Shown here piece by piece: positions 37,235-50,800 of a DNA stretch of 64,000 nt. The translations under genes and the position numbers were made by a program. Each line of letters opens with the position of its first letter. The stretch's first letter is position 1. Source of the stretch: Patagioenas fasciata (taxonomy: Eukaryota > Chordata > Aves > Columbiformes > Columbidae). The stretch covers positions 49,375,001 through 49,439,000 of the forward strand of contig NC_092524.1 in the NCBI RefSeq assembly GCF_037038585.1. The letters run 5' to 3'. The notes below the pieces were generated by a model. The model saw nothing but the letters and a program-made list of their open reading frames with translations, ran no database searches and was not told where the DNA came from.

Positions 37235-40200
37235 GTACGTAAGAATATATAAAACCAACCCCCAAACTCTGTCTCCACCCAAATCCCTAGAAGTGACAGG
37301 ATTACTGTTGCCTTGAAGACTCCGGGTTCTGGTCAGGAAAACAAAGCAGAATAATCTTAATGAAGACTTCACTCACTTCATCAAGAAATCACTATAAAGC
37401 ACTCCAGACATGGAGGTGGATGCTGGGCACTCAGATAATACCAGCAAGGCCTTTATTCACTAAAAGGTTTGGAATCTGCATGTTCTCCTCTATGCAGTCC
37501 CTCTTAGGTGCCACCGCCGGCACTGCGGGGTGTCTGGCAGCCCGGCTGCTTGCTGACCTTGCTCTGTTGTGGCCATGGAGGTAATGCAGCCAGATCCCCC
37601 CCACCTCCCCTCCCAACCTCCCACAGCCACCAGCAACCGTGGGCATTCCGCTCCTCGGCCCACGACACGTCTCGGCTGCACAGCACTATGATATGTGGAA
37701 ATACCAGTTCCAGGCAACATCAACACAGCGCTGCAGCTCTCTTGCCAGCTCTGAGGAAGCTGAGTCCAGCCAACTTTTGGCAAAGACTGCCCCACCCAGT
37801 GGACCAGTTTTGAAAGTGGGATGCAGGCATGTAGATTTTAGAATATTTGAGATATTTACCTTCCTCTTTTATTGAGACACAGACCCTCAAAGGGATGAGG
37901 AGACTCTGTTTCTGTCACCAGGATTGGCAGTGACTCACTGTGGCAGAACTGTAAATCTGACACCAGCATAAATCACAAAGACACAAACAAAAGCTTGTTA
38001 CAAGCTACTGAAAATTAACAGAATTAGAAAAACTTCATTTTTTTAGGACAAAGTTCCTCGAAAAAAGGGATTAAAACTTGAAAGCTAGTGGCTGTTTCAG
38101 TGTCACAGAAGAGCCTCATGTGGCAGTTTGGAGCTGCAGTTCCCAAACGTCTGCAGCCACCCTCCATCAGTCTTAGCTCCAAGCATTTTCATATTGGTTT
38201 GAATATAGGGAGCACTCACAATCTTTTCTGGTAAAGGGCGAATGCTGGTGCCAAATTCCGAGTGTACATGAAGTGTGGTAAACTAATACAGCTGCCTCCA
38301 TTCAGAGAGACCTGAACAATGAAACTGCAGAGGCTGGAGATGACTGACTGAGGAGGGGAAAGCCCAGATCTGCCCAATCTATTCTACCTCCATTTTACTC
38401 CCTTTCAGATTCTGGCAGTGAATATCCCCCCAAATTTCATACACCTATCAGCTGAGAACTTATTTCTTATGCTGAACTCATGTACCTTATAATTTGAGAA
38501 CACACACTTCATGTTGCCACCATATATAATTTTTATATATGGGATGTAATTTTTAGCCAGGTAAGTATCTGAACTCTGGTGAACTGGAAACAACAGGAGC
38601 ATTTCTGGTGGCAATTTTCTGTCCTCAGAAGCAGCTAGCAATTAAACAGCAACTAATCATTAAACTTCATATGCCAAATTCTTCCCCACAGCTGTTCCAT
38701 TGAAACTACTTCATAAGAAAATAAGCTGGCCTTGTGCTGTGGAGCTTGACCAGCTCAAGTTTCAGTTATGCAGCTAGCAATACTTTTTATCTTCAAAAAT
38801 GCTTAGTGGTGCTTTTTCCACGTGTTTCCATCACCCGAACAACCACAAAACCAGCACGCAGTTCTGCAAAATGGTACGTTCTGTTCACAAGAGGCCTCTG
38901 ATTTTGAGGGAAAGAGGATTAAATTACTATATCTTATACCCACTGCCACACCATCCCCATTTTCAAAAGTAAATTAAAGATAATTCATTACATTTCACAG
39001 CTGGCAAATCCAAGACCCCACAGACAGAATTAGTTTCTATAAATATTCATATTTATAAACGCCAACTAAAACTTGGTCTAAAAGAGTGTAACAAAACAAG
39101 AAGCACAGCTCAGCAAGAAGTCACTGTTTCTCTCCAACTCACCAAGCAGGTCTGCTGCCCATGGACCAGGAGCTCCGCTTTCCATCTCAGCCCCAGAGCA
39201 CACTGCCTGCTCCTTGAATATCAGGATAGTTTTGTACTACTAGAGCACTTTCATGGGAACCTGAAGCATTCAGAGTTTTGTCCTCTGTTTCCAGTCAAAG
39301 GAACTGCGCTGAGACAGTTAAGTTACCTTAAATGCAATCTGATTCATCTTGCTTTATTAACTCTGGTCGCCCAGAGTTAGGCATGTGAGATAGTCACCTG
39401 ATGCTCTGTTTACAGCCAACAGAAGGAACACAACACCTCCAGAGGATCCTTCCTCTGATCTATTTTAAAACGAGGTGAATCCCCTTCTAGAAAGCCTGTG
39501 GCAACTAACTTAGGCCTGCATGTCTTTTTCACGCCTAAATTAGGGCAACTGAATCATGGCCAAAAATAATATTGTACCAATACTCAGTTTCCCCTTTCAC
39601 TGATATACTGTCTTTGTGTAGATCAGTCCTGATCCCATGCGCACACACACACATTCACTTCCAAGACACTTTCCCAAGCTGCTTTTTGGCTCCCTCCTTC
39701 ATCACTTCTAAGGCTGCTATTTGTTTCTTTCCAGGACTCCTTCCTAGGAGTTTCACCGAGTTTGTCTTTGGAGAGGGATATGTCTGCAACAAAGCTTAAA
39801 AGCCACATTTAATATCCAAGATAAATTACTTTCTACAATAAAGCACATAAGTAGGGCCACAGTTTGTCTATCTCACCTTCTCTGTCAGTATCAAACACAA
39901 AACTGCCTCACCCTGTAAAGAATTAATAAGAGGCACTTCAGCAGTGGTTTGATGCTCAGAGACTTATTTCTAATTTTGTATGAATGTGCTTGAGCGATAT
40001 GAGATGAAACCACTAAGCACTGATTTTAAAGTAAGGGCACAACTCATCAAGATGTTCATGTAGCACGACCGCTTCAGTAAATACAAGTGTAAAATTCAAG
40101 AAAGTGTTGTACTTATTTCTAGACATGTCACTGCAGTGGACTGATAAACTTCAGTATATCACTGCTGAGAAAGTATTTTCAACATTTTAGGAAATAATTT

Positions 40201-43200
40201 ACTATCAGAAAATTACCTATTGAAGGATTTTCAGGATGGGTGAGGGCAAAAGCTCTTTAATTTTAAGGCTCCCTTTCACCAACTGTATATCTACTGAATT
40301 GATGTTTGAGAAACCTACACATTTCAGTAACCATCTTCCAACAACACTATTTTCTACTAATAAAGCACTATTTGTTTCTATAGCTATCTAAGGGACACAT
40401 GCATTGATGTCTTCTCTTAACTTTTTTAACATTAGGCTATCACGTTTGTATTTTCCCTCATATTTTTCTGTAAATACATACTTAGGATTATGTTATATTT
40501 AATTAACTGAAAACAAGTTGCTCCAGATGCTATATCCTAAGTTTAGACTATCAAGCACTGTAAAGCCTCATCAATAGGAGCAGAGCCATAGACTGAAATA
40601 CTTGGCATTAAGGGCACAGCTTTCACACTACTTTTTTGTGGCTTTTTACTTCCAATTATCTCTAATCTGACCCTGTGGACTTAATTTGCATTAGCACTTG
40701 GAGCACATTCAATGAGTGCCTGGAGGTCTGGCTCAAAGAAACCAAACAAAACCAGTTTATGTGCTCTGCCATGCAAACTGAAGTGCAATAATTGCAGACG
40801 ATCAGGACATTCATTTCAAAAGCGCATTCCTGTCCTAACTAATCCGCTAACATATTTGCAGACGTAGTTTTTCAGAAAAGAAGGGAACACCAATGCTTGC
40901 CCCTGGTGTCTCCACAGGACCGCACTTTCCCAGGTTTTTTCAGTCTCGATCTCTGAAATTTTATGCCCTTAAATTATGGAAGAAATAGGACCTTCCGCAC
41001 TCGTCACCTTATTTGTACATTTAAAAGACAAACAGTGAAAACTGACCACAGAAGTCAATAGGGCATTTGTAACCCCTACCTGAGAAGCAATCTTACCCAT
41101 ACAGACACCTTCAGATGGATCTCTGGCCCTACTTGAGATCCTGTCAAAACTTTCACTCTCTACAAGAAGCAAATATTTAACCCCTAATGACTGCAGATGT
41201 ATGAGCTGAGCTATAAGGCTTCTAGTTGTACTTCAAAGGACTCAAATTCATCTGATCACTAGTAGAGCCATAATCCTGAAGACAACACATGCTCATACCC
41301 AACGCATACAGAGATAGTCATTCCTTCCTTGAGGTTAACCACTTGGAAGTTATTACATTCACTAGCAGAACTTGCAACTCTTTAAGAAACCATTCAGCAT
41401 GGTTAGACTCCTAAGAAAATGCATTAAGAAATCAGAGGACAAAAAAAGAAATCTGGTTTTGCCATTAAGCACTTTACAGATTTTCATTTTTATAATGCAA
41501 CTAATAGTGCAGACAGAGATTGCCCAAGGATTGCCTTCTGAAGGCTCTCTTTCCTTGCTGACTGCAGAGGCAGCTTAAGCAATTAGATTAGATACACCCA
41601 ACTTTTGGATAGCCAAGATCACATTAGAAGATTGCTTCTATCACATAAATCCTTATAGATCTATAGCTTATTTCCTGTTTTTTTTTTTTTCCTTCTACTA
41701 TCAAAGAGAAAGCTAACATGCTGTTGAAAAGCTTCTGACTGAGGCCAAAACCATTACTTTCTGCCTGCCCTTAGGAACAGGGCTTTTCAACAATTTAAAA
41801 TTCTCTTATTTTGTTAGCTGATTGGCAAAAAAGCATTGACAGGTGCTCTGCACAAAGCCTAAGTGCAATACTTGGGTTAAAAGCTGCAGGAGGACACGTT
41901 ACTAACAGAAGCAGTGTATCAGAGCAGGAGATCTACAAGCTGTGATCTTGTAGCTGCTGCCACCTCGGCAACTGCCTCACTGACTGGAAAAGCCATCTCT
42001 TCTACAAGGGCAACAGAAGCCTTGCAGAGCACAACATCTTGAGAGACTTGTAACATGCATAAATACCATTTCTCATCTTCATTTGCTGATGCCAGACTTG
42101 AGACAGCTGAAAATCAAGAACTCTATAAACATAATGTATTTAGCCCACTCACAATATGGTTTTAACCCCCACACAGTCTGGGTTTCTCAACCAGGCAACT
42201 GTACCAGCTGCCAGTTCTCAACAAGAAAGCTGGGAAGGCAGCAAACCAAGGGCTCAAGATGGGGAGCTGGCCACTGCTGAGATGTAGCTGTTGCTTTTTA
42301 ACCTTGTGTCCCTTGGGCTGTTGCCTAAACCAACCTCAGAGCAGGGTACTAATTATGCAACTGACGTAATGGGGTATCAAAGCAGCTCATGTAAAGGAGA
42401 GACCTGCAGTTAAAGACCAAACTATGTTGCTAACTCATGAATCATAAGAGAGGATAACTAGTCAAAACTGTAATATAGTGCAACTTGTGAGAGAAAACAA
42501 AAATCTGAGCTTTTCTCTTATTGAGAAGTTTAATGGTCATGCTCTTGACAGTATTAATATTTTAAAAATAATTTAAAAGCTACAATTACAAAAGAACAGC
42601 CATCACTAAAGTTGCCAGCTGTATTCCTATATCTGTGGAAAAAGGTAGGTTAGGTCTGCTTGGGAGTTATTGCTACTTGCTTTGTGCTTGAGATCTCCAT
42701 AGGAATATAATGAAAAGCCTTTAATGTTATACAGAAATGTATACCTGAAAAAAGCATGATATAATAGATTAAATGTAATTCATAGCAAATACCACTTTAT
42801 GTTATAATCAATCAAAAACTTATTGGAGAAGAGGGAACCTAGCCATTTGGAAACTACAGGCTTAGGAAAGTCCTATGCATTGCATAAACCCATATAATAC
42901 ATCTCACTGGAGACCAGGAAACTGCTCTTCAGGCTTATTTGTGATAACAGAAACTTCATTAGATAATATAAACCTGTTCATCTGGAAAATCGCAAGGCAA
43001 AGTCCAGATCTCACTCGTCTGTGTAACACAAGGTATGTTTCAGTCATCTTGGCAGAGAAAACAAAAAAAAGAAATCAGTCACATGCCACAATGAGTGAAC
43101 ATAAGCATTTTGCAATCAACTGGTTGTTTGAAATTTACTTGCCCAAACGAGTAAGTTTATAAAACACACGTTTCACAGAAGACAAGAATGGTTCATAGCT

Positions 43201-44439
43201 GATTCACAAGTAAGAAAGAAAATGTTTGCCAAATTTCTGCCTTGACAATACTAAAAATACCCTCAAGCCAATAACGTGAGGTTGTTCTAAGGCTAATTCT
43301 CAGCGAAAGGCCCAACTAAGTACAGGAAGATGTGAGCTGTAAAGCATCACCTGCTTTAGTCAAGCAATCGTGCATTTTTTTAAACTTGTTTCTCTCTGAA
43401 AAACTGAAGTCTCAAAAAGGATTAAAACATGGGACAAGAATCAGAAAAAATTATTATGGCCAATTAGTCAACACAACATCTAACGAGAAGTGGAGGTACA
43501 GTACAGAAAGGATATTAAACACATGAGCTACACAAATGTGCAGGGAAGGGGCTGTGTGGTCATACATCAACACAGAAAATCCGCACTGCATGGAAATAGA
43601 TAATTTGAGTTTTTTTAACCTATAATTTATGTAGTGTATTCAAGTGAGACGACAGAAAGATGAGTGGTGATTTCTCTTTGCCTTTCAGTATCTTAACCAC
43701 AGAAAAACATTTCAAAACCAGCACAATTCGGCAGACTCAAGAAAGGAAAAATCCAAAACATGAGTAATTGCACAGAGCAGCTGAGGGGTAGGTGGATACA
43801 AGCAGCTTCCACATGCTGTTAATGACTCATTAACCCTTCCGCAGCCGCTGGTGCTCGCACGGGAACACAGCGTGCATTATCCCAGCTAACAGAGGAGCGC
43901 ACTCATTTGGGAGGAGATGGCTGGGGGGTTGCTAGGATGCCTGTCACAACCAACCGTCATGATAAACAGCCAGCAAGAAGGGTGTAAGGACCAAGGAGGG
44001 CCAGTTTGAAACACGGTCCCGGTGGTTCCGGCTGGGAGTGGTGCCAAGAGCCCCGGCCAGGGACTGGGGCTGGAGGACGGAGGGGAAACTTCAGCCCCGC
44101 CGGGGCTGCACCTGGGGACGACCCCTCGGGCCGAGCCGCAGAGAAGGAAAAGCTGCAGCGAACGTACCGAGGGGAAGGCAGCAGCTCCAGCTCCGCCAGC
44201 AGGACCACCTGCCTTGGGCTCCAGTTTCCCCGGCTCCTGTTTCTGGGTATCCTCAGCCCGCCGCTGCGGTAGCGCTGCCCGCAGACGCGCTGCCCTTCCC
44301 CAGCCGCCAGCGAGAGTGCGGGGACACGCACCCTCCTCCCCGCGGCGGCCGGCCGGCTCCGGGCACGCAGCTGGCCCCGGCCCGCGCTCGCTGCCGGCTC
44401 CGCGGCCGCCCCCCGGCCCCCGTCAGCTCTCGGACATAC

Positions 44440-44540
44440 CTGCCGCCGGCGGCCCGAGCGCTCCGCGGGGCAACGGTGCCGCCGCCCGCGCTGGCGGACA
44501 GCGCGCTGAGGGGAGGGGAGGCGGCGGGGCGGCCCGGGCC
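44440..44540 (-). other. STON2: Probable non-coding first exon of STON2
   Basis: The minus strand has a good donor CGGCGGCAG/GTATGT at 44,440. The transcription start is not fixed by sequence; two CCAAT boxes at 44,582-44,578 and 44,622-44,618, which normally sit 60-100 bases upstream, suggest a start around 44,480-44,540. The exon would be untranslated, since the STON2 ATG is in the next exon with an in-frame stop just before it. The right boundary is an estimate. Confidence 0.6.
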
Positions 44541-44577
44541 CGCCCCCCCGGGGCAGCGGCAGCGCGGGGCCGCCGCC

Positions 44578-44622
44578 ATTGGGCGCTCCCCGGCGGCGCG
44601 AGGGATCGCGGCGCCGCATTGG
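44578..44622 (-). promoter_or_regulatory. STON2: Pair of minus-strand CCAAT boxes
   Basis: CCAATGGCGG at 44,582-44,573 and CCAATGCGGC at 44,622-44,613, both on the minus strand and 40 bases apart. Both are plausible NF-Y sites. Orientation and distance fit initiation upstream of the donor at 44,440 on the same strand as STON2. Confidence 0.6.
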
Positions 44623-45507
44623 CCGGGGGCGCCCGGGCCGGGCCCGCCCCGCGGGGCCGCGCTGCTCCCGGTGCGAGCGGAGCCGGCGGGGGCAGCTGCC
44701 GGTGCGGCCGCAGAGGGAACGCGGGCGAAGAGCTGAAACACGCGGTTGTTTCTCCTTTCCCGGAATTAACGCATTTAAATATTTTCATGGCCTGTTTTTA
44801 AATACGATTCAAAATCAACGCTCAACGCGGTTACCTACTTGAGGGGTAACCTCCTCTTACAGAAACGCAAAAATAAATGTAAACGTGTAGATAAAAAATG
44901 TAATACAATAAATCATTCTGATCAGGGTCAGTCAGCTGGCATTCTTAAATGCGTAGATGTGATGAGTTATTTGTAACTGATGATTCTGATACAAATTAAT
45001 AAGTGTCCCAATGTTTTTGTTAGACAGTGATGAATTTCAAAGATCAGCAAATAACCCCCTTCCCCCGTTATGTATTAATCAGGACTGATAAAGCTAAATG
45101 CAATACCAATGAACAGACTTTCTTTTAAGCTGTTAAGTTGTAGTCGTATTACAGACCTAATAATATAAACATTAATCTTACTTCTGCCTTTAAAGATTTC
45201 AGATCGCAATTTGCATATTCAAATGTATTTATGAAGGCTTTAATTTCTAGCTCTATACCACAACTCCAAGGCTGCTAATGAAAGGCAAGTTATGGAAAAG
45301 GAGGAGGCGCCCAACACCCAGCAAGGTGAGTGCCCTGGGTACCTGTGCACCCAGCAGCAGAGTCAGGGCTCTGCAGAGCTGAGGAACTGACAAGACACCA
45401 AAATGCTTCCCAGAAAATGGAACCTTGCAAACCGAGAAATGTTAATAACCTTAACATTTGCAATAAACGTTATCATAATGGCCGTAACTACCATTTGGGA
45501 CTGGCTA

Positions 45508-45571
45508 AATATATATATATATAAATATATATATTGTATAAATATAAATATAAGTATAAATATAAATAAAA
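45508..45571. repeat. TA / AAATAT microsatellite
   Basis: Alternating TA followed by repeated ATAAATAT-type units on the plus strand, just right of the CpG island. Confidence 0.85.
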
Positions 45572-47626
45572 ACCACAAGTTTAACTCTTTTCCAGGTGAA
45601 CTAACAGTTTTTAAAGTGCTCTTGTGAAACACAGGGCAAATCTCAACTAAAAAGTGCAAGATAACCAGGCAATCATGAGAACTTAGGTTACACTTGGTAG
45701 TTTGGTATATCTGGGTCACCTGATTTTGCCTTGAAGGAGCTTTCAAAGCAGTTTGGAGGTTTACCATGGGCACACACTAGTCTGCGGACATGCATTAAAA
45801 CGTATATCGCCTCTCAAAAAAAACAAAGCCCCTGAGCTGCAGGGCTGGGGGCGGGGAACGTCTTCGGGCACAAAGCGTTGACACGAGTGCCGGCTAGAGG
45901 TGGTGGGGAGAAAATAACACGGAAAACAACACACAACGCGAACATTTCCAAACAGCATTTGCCGATCATGCCTGGTCTTCTCCAGCAGTATAAAATACCG
46001 ATTTCCCAAACAAAACTAGCCATGAAAAATATGTTTAGTTGCACATACTGCCCGTGGACCGAGGCGGATTTAGGCTGGTAGCCACACTCATGTACATGTG
46101 TGAAGGTTAATCACAACAAGGACACTGGCTAGTTCTGCTCAGGTACAACTGGTGTCTTTGTTTCTTCTCATAATTAATTTTTGAGCCTGAAGAACTACAG
46201 ATTAGTTTTCTAATTATTTCCCTATGTTCAATAAATACAGGATCCAGACATCATTGACCTCTGATGTACTGACCTGGGAGAGGCCCTGATTAGAAAAAGA
46301 CTCCAAGGCCATCAATCCTTTCCTGGTTTTGGTCAAGTCCTGAGCACCCTTTTTTTTTTCTCTTTTTCTTTTCCTCCTTTGTTTTCTGAACAACAGCATC
46401 AGGCTCAGCCATTAGTGAGCAAGTTTTCACAGCTGTACTATGAGCCCGTAGTCAAAAAGGCAGCTACAAATGCAAACAAGAAGAGTCCAACAGTGGCTAG
46501 TGATTGCCATGTCTTGCATTGCTCAAGTCCACAGCATGAATTCCTTCAATCAGGTTGTAATGAAGACTCAGCACCAGAAATATGTTTCCCTCTTTGCTGT
46601 CCTTTACTGATAGCCTTTAGAAGGTTTAAAGGTTGATGAAAAGGATGTTTCTTCATTTAAAACTTAGTTAAAGGAAAAAGGCTTGTATATAAAGTATTGC
46701 TTTTTTTAGCACCTTTCCCTCTTAAATGTAGATGGATTAACAGGCCTAAACTGACTCTAGTACCAATTACTTTTTCAGATATTAAGTCAATTGAAGTTCC
46801 TGTATTCAATATCCTTTTAAAATAAAGGGGGGAGGGGAAAAGATTATTTAGAACATTTGATCCTCTTAAACTACTTATTCCATCAAAGTTACTACAGCAT
46901 CACAACAGCAATAGACAGCTCTGTTTATTACTGCTATTCTATTTGGGTTTGTAAGAGATTTTACTGTTTTGTTTCCAATCTACTTTTACTAATAAGGTCT
47001 CAAACGGAAGGACTGGCAGGTAACATACCTGTTACAGGTTCTTATGTTTTCCTAAGTGGGGGGACACTTTTGGTCGGTCCTGAAGTGGTCGCACAGCTGC
47101 ACTAGATGGCCCCTTGCAACTGGATCTATTACATCAGAAAATAAATGACTCCATTTGAATAATTATACATTACATTTTTGTTTGAAAACTGCTATTCATA
47201 CAATAGAAACAGAACTTCTCTCTAAATCAGGAGGAAAAAAAAATAAAGTCAAACATACTCCAGAGAGTCTGTTTTTTCTATTTCAAATAGTTTGGGTTTG
47301 AGGAACAAAGATCATGTCCTTCCATTTTCTAGAATATGACATAGTGTTGCACACTAACCATGAAAATACAGCATTCTATTGCTGATATTACGACGTCTGT
47401 TGCAAATGTATTTATGATGAGATTCTACAGGGTTAGAACATGTGACATCATAACTATAAACACATGTAGTGAATAACTAAAGCTAGAATGATCCCAATTC
47501 TAATTTATTTTGAATATACATATCACCTGATTTTTTGTTCTTTCAACTTGGGAAATAATTAGTTTTTAATGCCAGAAAATATTAAATATTAATATATTAA
47601 TGATTATTCATAATATTAATATTATG

Positions 47627-47823
47627 AAAAAAATCTACATGGAAAGGGTTGTTGGGCATTGGAACAGGCTGCCCAGGGAAGTGGTGGAGTCACCATTCCT
47701 GCAGGTGTTTAAAAGGTGTTTAGATGAGGCTCTTAGGGACATGGTTTAGTGCTAGAGTTAGGTTATGGTTGGACTTGATGATCCCGAGAGTCTCTTCTAA
47801 CTTAAATTATTCTATTATTCTAA
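47627..47823 (+). mobile_element. CR1 LINE 3' end
   Basis: The only plus-strand CR1 in the window. It keeps the last 40 codons of the reverse transcriptase ORF open to a TAG at 47,747-47,749, including [20 protein letters not shown] and [11 protein letters not shown]. The 3' UTR has GGTTGGACTTGATGATCC and the tail is ATTATTCTATTATTCTA. Its 3' UTR (GTGCTAGAGTTAGG) is like that of the 2,356 copy, so the two belong to the same subfamily. It is strongly 5'-truncated and sits directly against an AT palindrome-like run at 47,581-47,626. Confidence 0.95.
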
Positions 47824-50800
47824 TATTTCATTATAAAGATTATAATAATACACTACATCTTGGAAAACTCTTAATTATGCTATTTTATTCCAATATAAAC
47901 CAACAATGAGTCTCACGCAAGCTTTACTGCAGATTTAACTGAATTACACCAGGTAACAGAGCGAAATATATTTCATTGTATTGATGAAGTGAGGAAGTGC
48001 CAGTGCAGCCTCTGGAGAGTGATTTTTAATCCTTAGTGGTATCTCAACAGAGGCCCAAATCAGAAGTGTACTGACACACTTTCAGGATTTTTTACCTATC
48101 CGGACTTGCTTCCATAACTAAGTCTGTATTTCACATTTCTTTGTACTGTATGACAGAGAGTGTGGCCTCAGAGGAGTGTTTGTTCATACGTACTGCTCAG
48201 CCCACGGGCTGATATTGTCACTACACAAAGAGCTGTAAGAGAAAATAAATGGGTTGTGCCAAAGCTTGTTTGCTTCCCTACCTTGTGTACACGTGGATGC
48301 ACAGGAGCAGTTTCTGCTCCAGCTGATACAGGCAGGCTGGGAAGATTGTAGTGCAGGAAAAGTTTGGGTATTTGTACCTCTCAGCTATGGCAAGATTAGT
48401 TTAAAGCCAACTGCTCTGGCTCAGAGGTGCTGTTTCCAGCATGGCAGGCCATCACCTTCCTTTCCCATCCACAAACAGGGCATTTACTCCAAGGAAAGAA
48501 ATTGCTCAGCTGTCCAGGAACCTTTGTTTTGGCGCGTAACAGAGAACCCAAGTAATCGGTAGCTGCAAAGCACGTTCTGCCTGCCATTCGAGCAAGTGAA
48601 GAGTTTGCAGAATAGCAGTGTAAAGAGTGTTATGGCTACTGGAGGAACTTGGAAGCATCAAATGCTTAATGTGAGAAGCAAAGGGAGAGTTACAGACTTA
48701 GCATTCATGTTCATTCACATAATGTGAAAAATTTCTTTCCTGTAGATGGAAGAAAGGCTTTCTGATTTGGCATCTAAAAATCCTGAGGAAACAGTGGAAA
48801 TGAGTATTTTATTTTTTGTGTTTAGATAAGGAATAGTAGATTAAATTGACATAGTCTATCTTGTGTTCTAGCACATCCCACAGTACCAAAGAGAGAACTA
48901 ACGAGGCACTAGAGTTGAAATGTTAAAAATGGGGATTTGTTTATACTTTATTTTTTCCTGCCAATTTTCAGTATTTACCATAGAGCTTTTCAGTTTTCAG
49001 CCAACGGATTATTTGCCAACTGTTTACTCTGAAAGCTATGTTTTATGATACTGAAGTGGTATCACCAGAAACATTTAAAAGTATTTCCTATCAGTGTATC
49101 TTTTGGAACTGAACTAAGAATGACAGATGTAGCAAAGAGCAAACTTTTTGAGGCCTGTAAACTGAAAAATAATAATTAGGTCTCAAAACAGTAACAGAAA
49201 GAAATTTTACACATGCAAAAAATTTAAATATTTTTTTGTATCTCTATGGAGCTTTTCAGTGAGTATTCAAGATACCAGAGTAGGCAAACATGGTTAATAT
49301 ACAGCATTTACTAAAACGTTTATCTGTTGAGAGATAATACATTAATGAAGAAACCCTTCTCTCTTGCTCTATTTAGGGAAGTTCCTACCTACTTGCACCC
49401 TGTGCCTTCTGTGGAGTAGAAGATCAGATTCCTGGTAGGAAACTCAGTAAGGTTGTTTGTTTAGCAAAGGGGCAGGAAAAGCCAACACAGCTGCGTGCAG
49501 TGAGATCACCACATTTATCTCACTGGGTCTGAATTCTCTTACTCCAGTCACCTCCCTTCTGTGCAATGTTTCCCAGATTTCAACAGTCATGTCAGACTCA
49601 AAAGTATTTGCAAAATATATTAAAACCTTGAGTTATCCAATTATAGATGAACATTTGACTTTACACTTCAGATTCCACAATAAAATGTATACATATTTTG
49701 GTGTGGCTGTTTATCCTAATGGACTGTCCATCCCTATAATCAATTTGATGGATGGATGGTTGTCCAAGAAGTATCCTTTTTAAAATCCAAAGTTACAAGC
49801 TGTAAACTGGAACATGCCAGTTTTGCTTTAGCTGATGTTAAAACTACCATAATAATGACTTTGAAGTATATGAAGTGTCTTTGATTTTTTCCATATATCA
49901 ATTTTTAATACTAATAATGCAAGCAAGCTTCTCCTTTAAAATCGTTGTTTAGGTCTGGGGAAACTTTACAAAAAAAATCCTAGGTAAAAGCATCTAAAAT
50001 GACATTAACAGAATTTCAGTATATAGCAGAACCCAGAACCTGTTAAACTTTAGAGGGAGATTGGACAGAAATACTGTAAAATACAGATTTCAAATTATTT
50101 GCATAACTCAAATATTTAATCAGATGGTGTCACTACTGAAAAAGTGATTTTAGGAGAGATCTTTATCACCTGTTGCTGAACATTTGTATTTGCTTTAGTG
50201 GGAAAGAATTTGTACTTTAAAGAAAACTTGGATTTACCTTCGCTAAAGTAGCCACTCTCCTGGAAGCTCTGCCTGACTCGTCCACATTTTATCTGTACAC
50301 AATATTTCAAAAGAAATTGCAAGACAGAGCAGCATGATTAGCAATTAAAAACTTGCTTTACAGGAAGCAGTTCAACTGTTTAAGGTTTTCTGTTCTGTGA
50401 ACGAGTTTATGCATGGACCAGTTCCTTCAGCCTCTGTCTGGCTTTTGGTCTTCCCGATTTTTCTGAAATCAGCAGAAGCATTACAAAGAAACTATCTGTC
50501 TGGCACAGTGTGATGCAAATACATACTGCCCAGAATATTTAGTAAAACACTACCTTTCACACCAGCGTTCCTGTACAGTGCTTACATGAAAATGCAATGA
50601 CAAGCACAAGTTCTGACAGAAAGCAAAGAGAGTGAAGATTAGAGGAAGTATTTATTGAAAAAGAGGAAACAATTAGAGAAGCTGAAGCAGTACACAAACT
50701 AAGTTAAAATGCAAAAATCGAGCCTTAGATATACTTCATTTAGATTAAATTTGATTAGAGGAACATCAGTCTCAAAGTTTGTTAGTTATAAATGTGCATA

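Larger units (their letters stand above)
26026..44439 (-). other. STON2: First STON2 intron
   Basis: An intron of about 18.4 kb between the CpG-island first exon and the ATG exon. It holds one CR1 (29,138-29,650), poly-A and AAAC-rich tracts, a TG/TTTG microsatellite, a locally GC-rich block around 37,500-37,700, and three candidate exons listed separately (32,402-32,537, 35,042-35,191, 35,850-36,127). The rest is unique AT-rich sequence in which I see no known gene. Confidence 0.75.
43990..44745 (-). promoter_or_regulatory. STON2: CpG island, probable STON2 promoter
   Basis: About 750 bases of very GC- and CpG-rich DNA in an otherwise AT-rich region, densest at 44,250-44,720. It contains GC boxes (for example GGCGGGGCGGCC near 44,520-44,535), two CCAAT boxes on the minus strand, and a minus-strand splice donor at 44,440. 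It lies 18 kb upstream of the STON2 ATG exon. Such islands mark housekeeping-type vertebrate promoters. The long open frames on both strands (up to 259 codons on plus, 220 on minus) come from the scarcity of AT-rich stop codons and show no domain. The island could also drive a divergent plus-strand transcript. Confidence 0.85.

Noticed and set aside
43957..44801. Overlapping long open frames on both strands (up to 259 codons) at the CpG island
   Set aside because: High GC makes stop codons rare; the translations are Ala/Gly/Pro/Arg-rich in every frame, with no domain. The island is better explained as a promoter and non-coding exon.
45361..45773. 136-codon minus-strand frame across an AT microsatellite
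   Set aside because: Half of it translates the TA repeat into Ile/Tyr/Phe runs; there is no gene signal.
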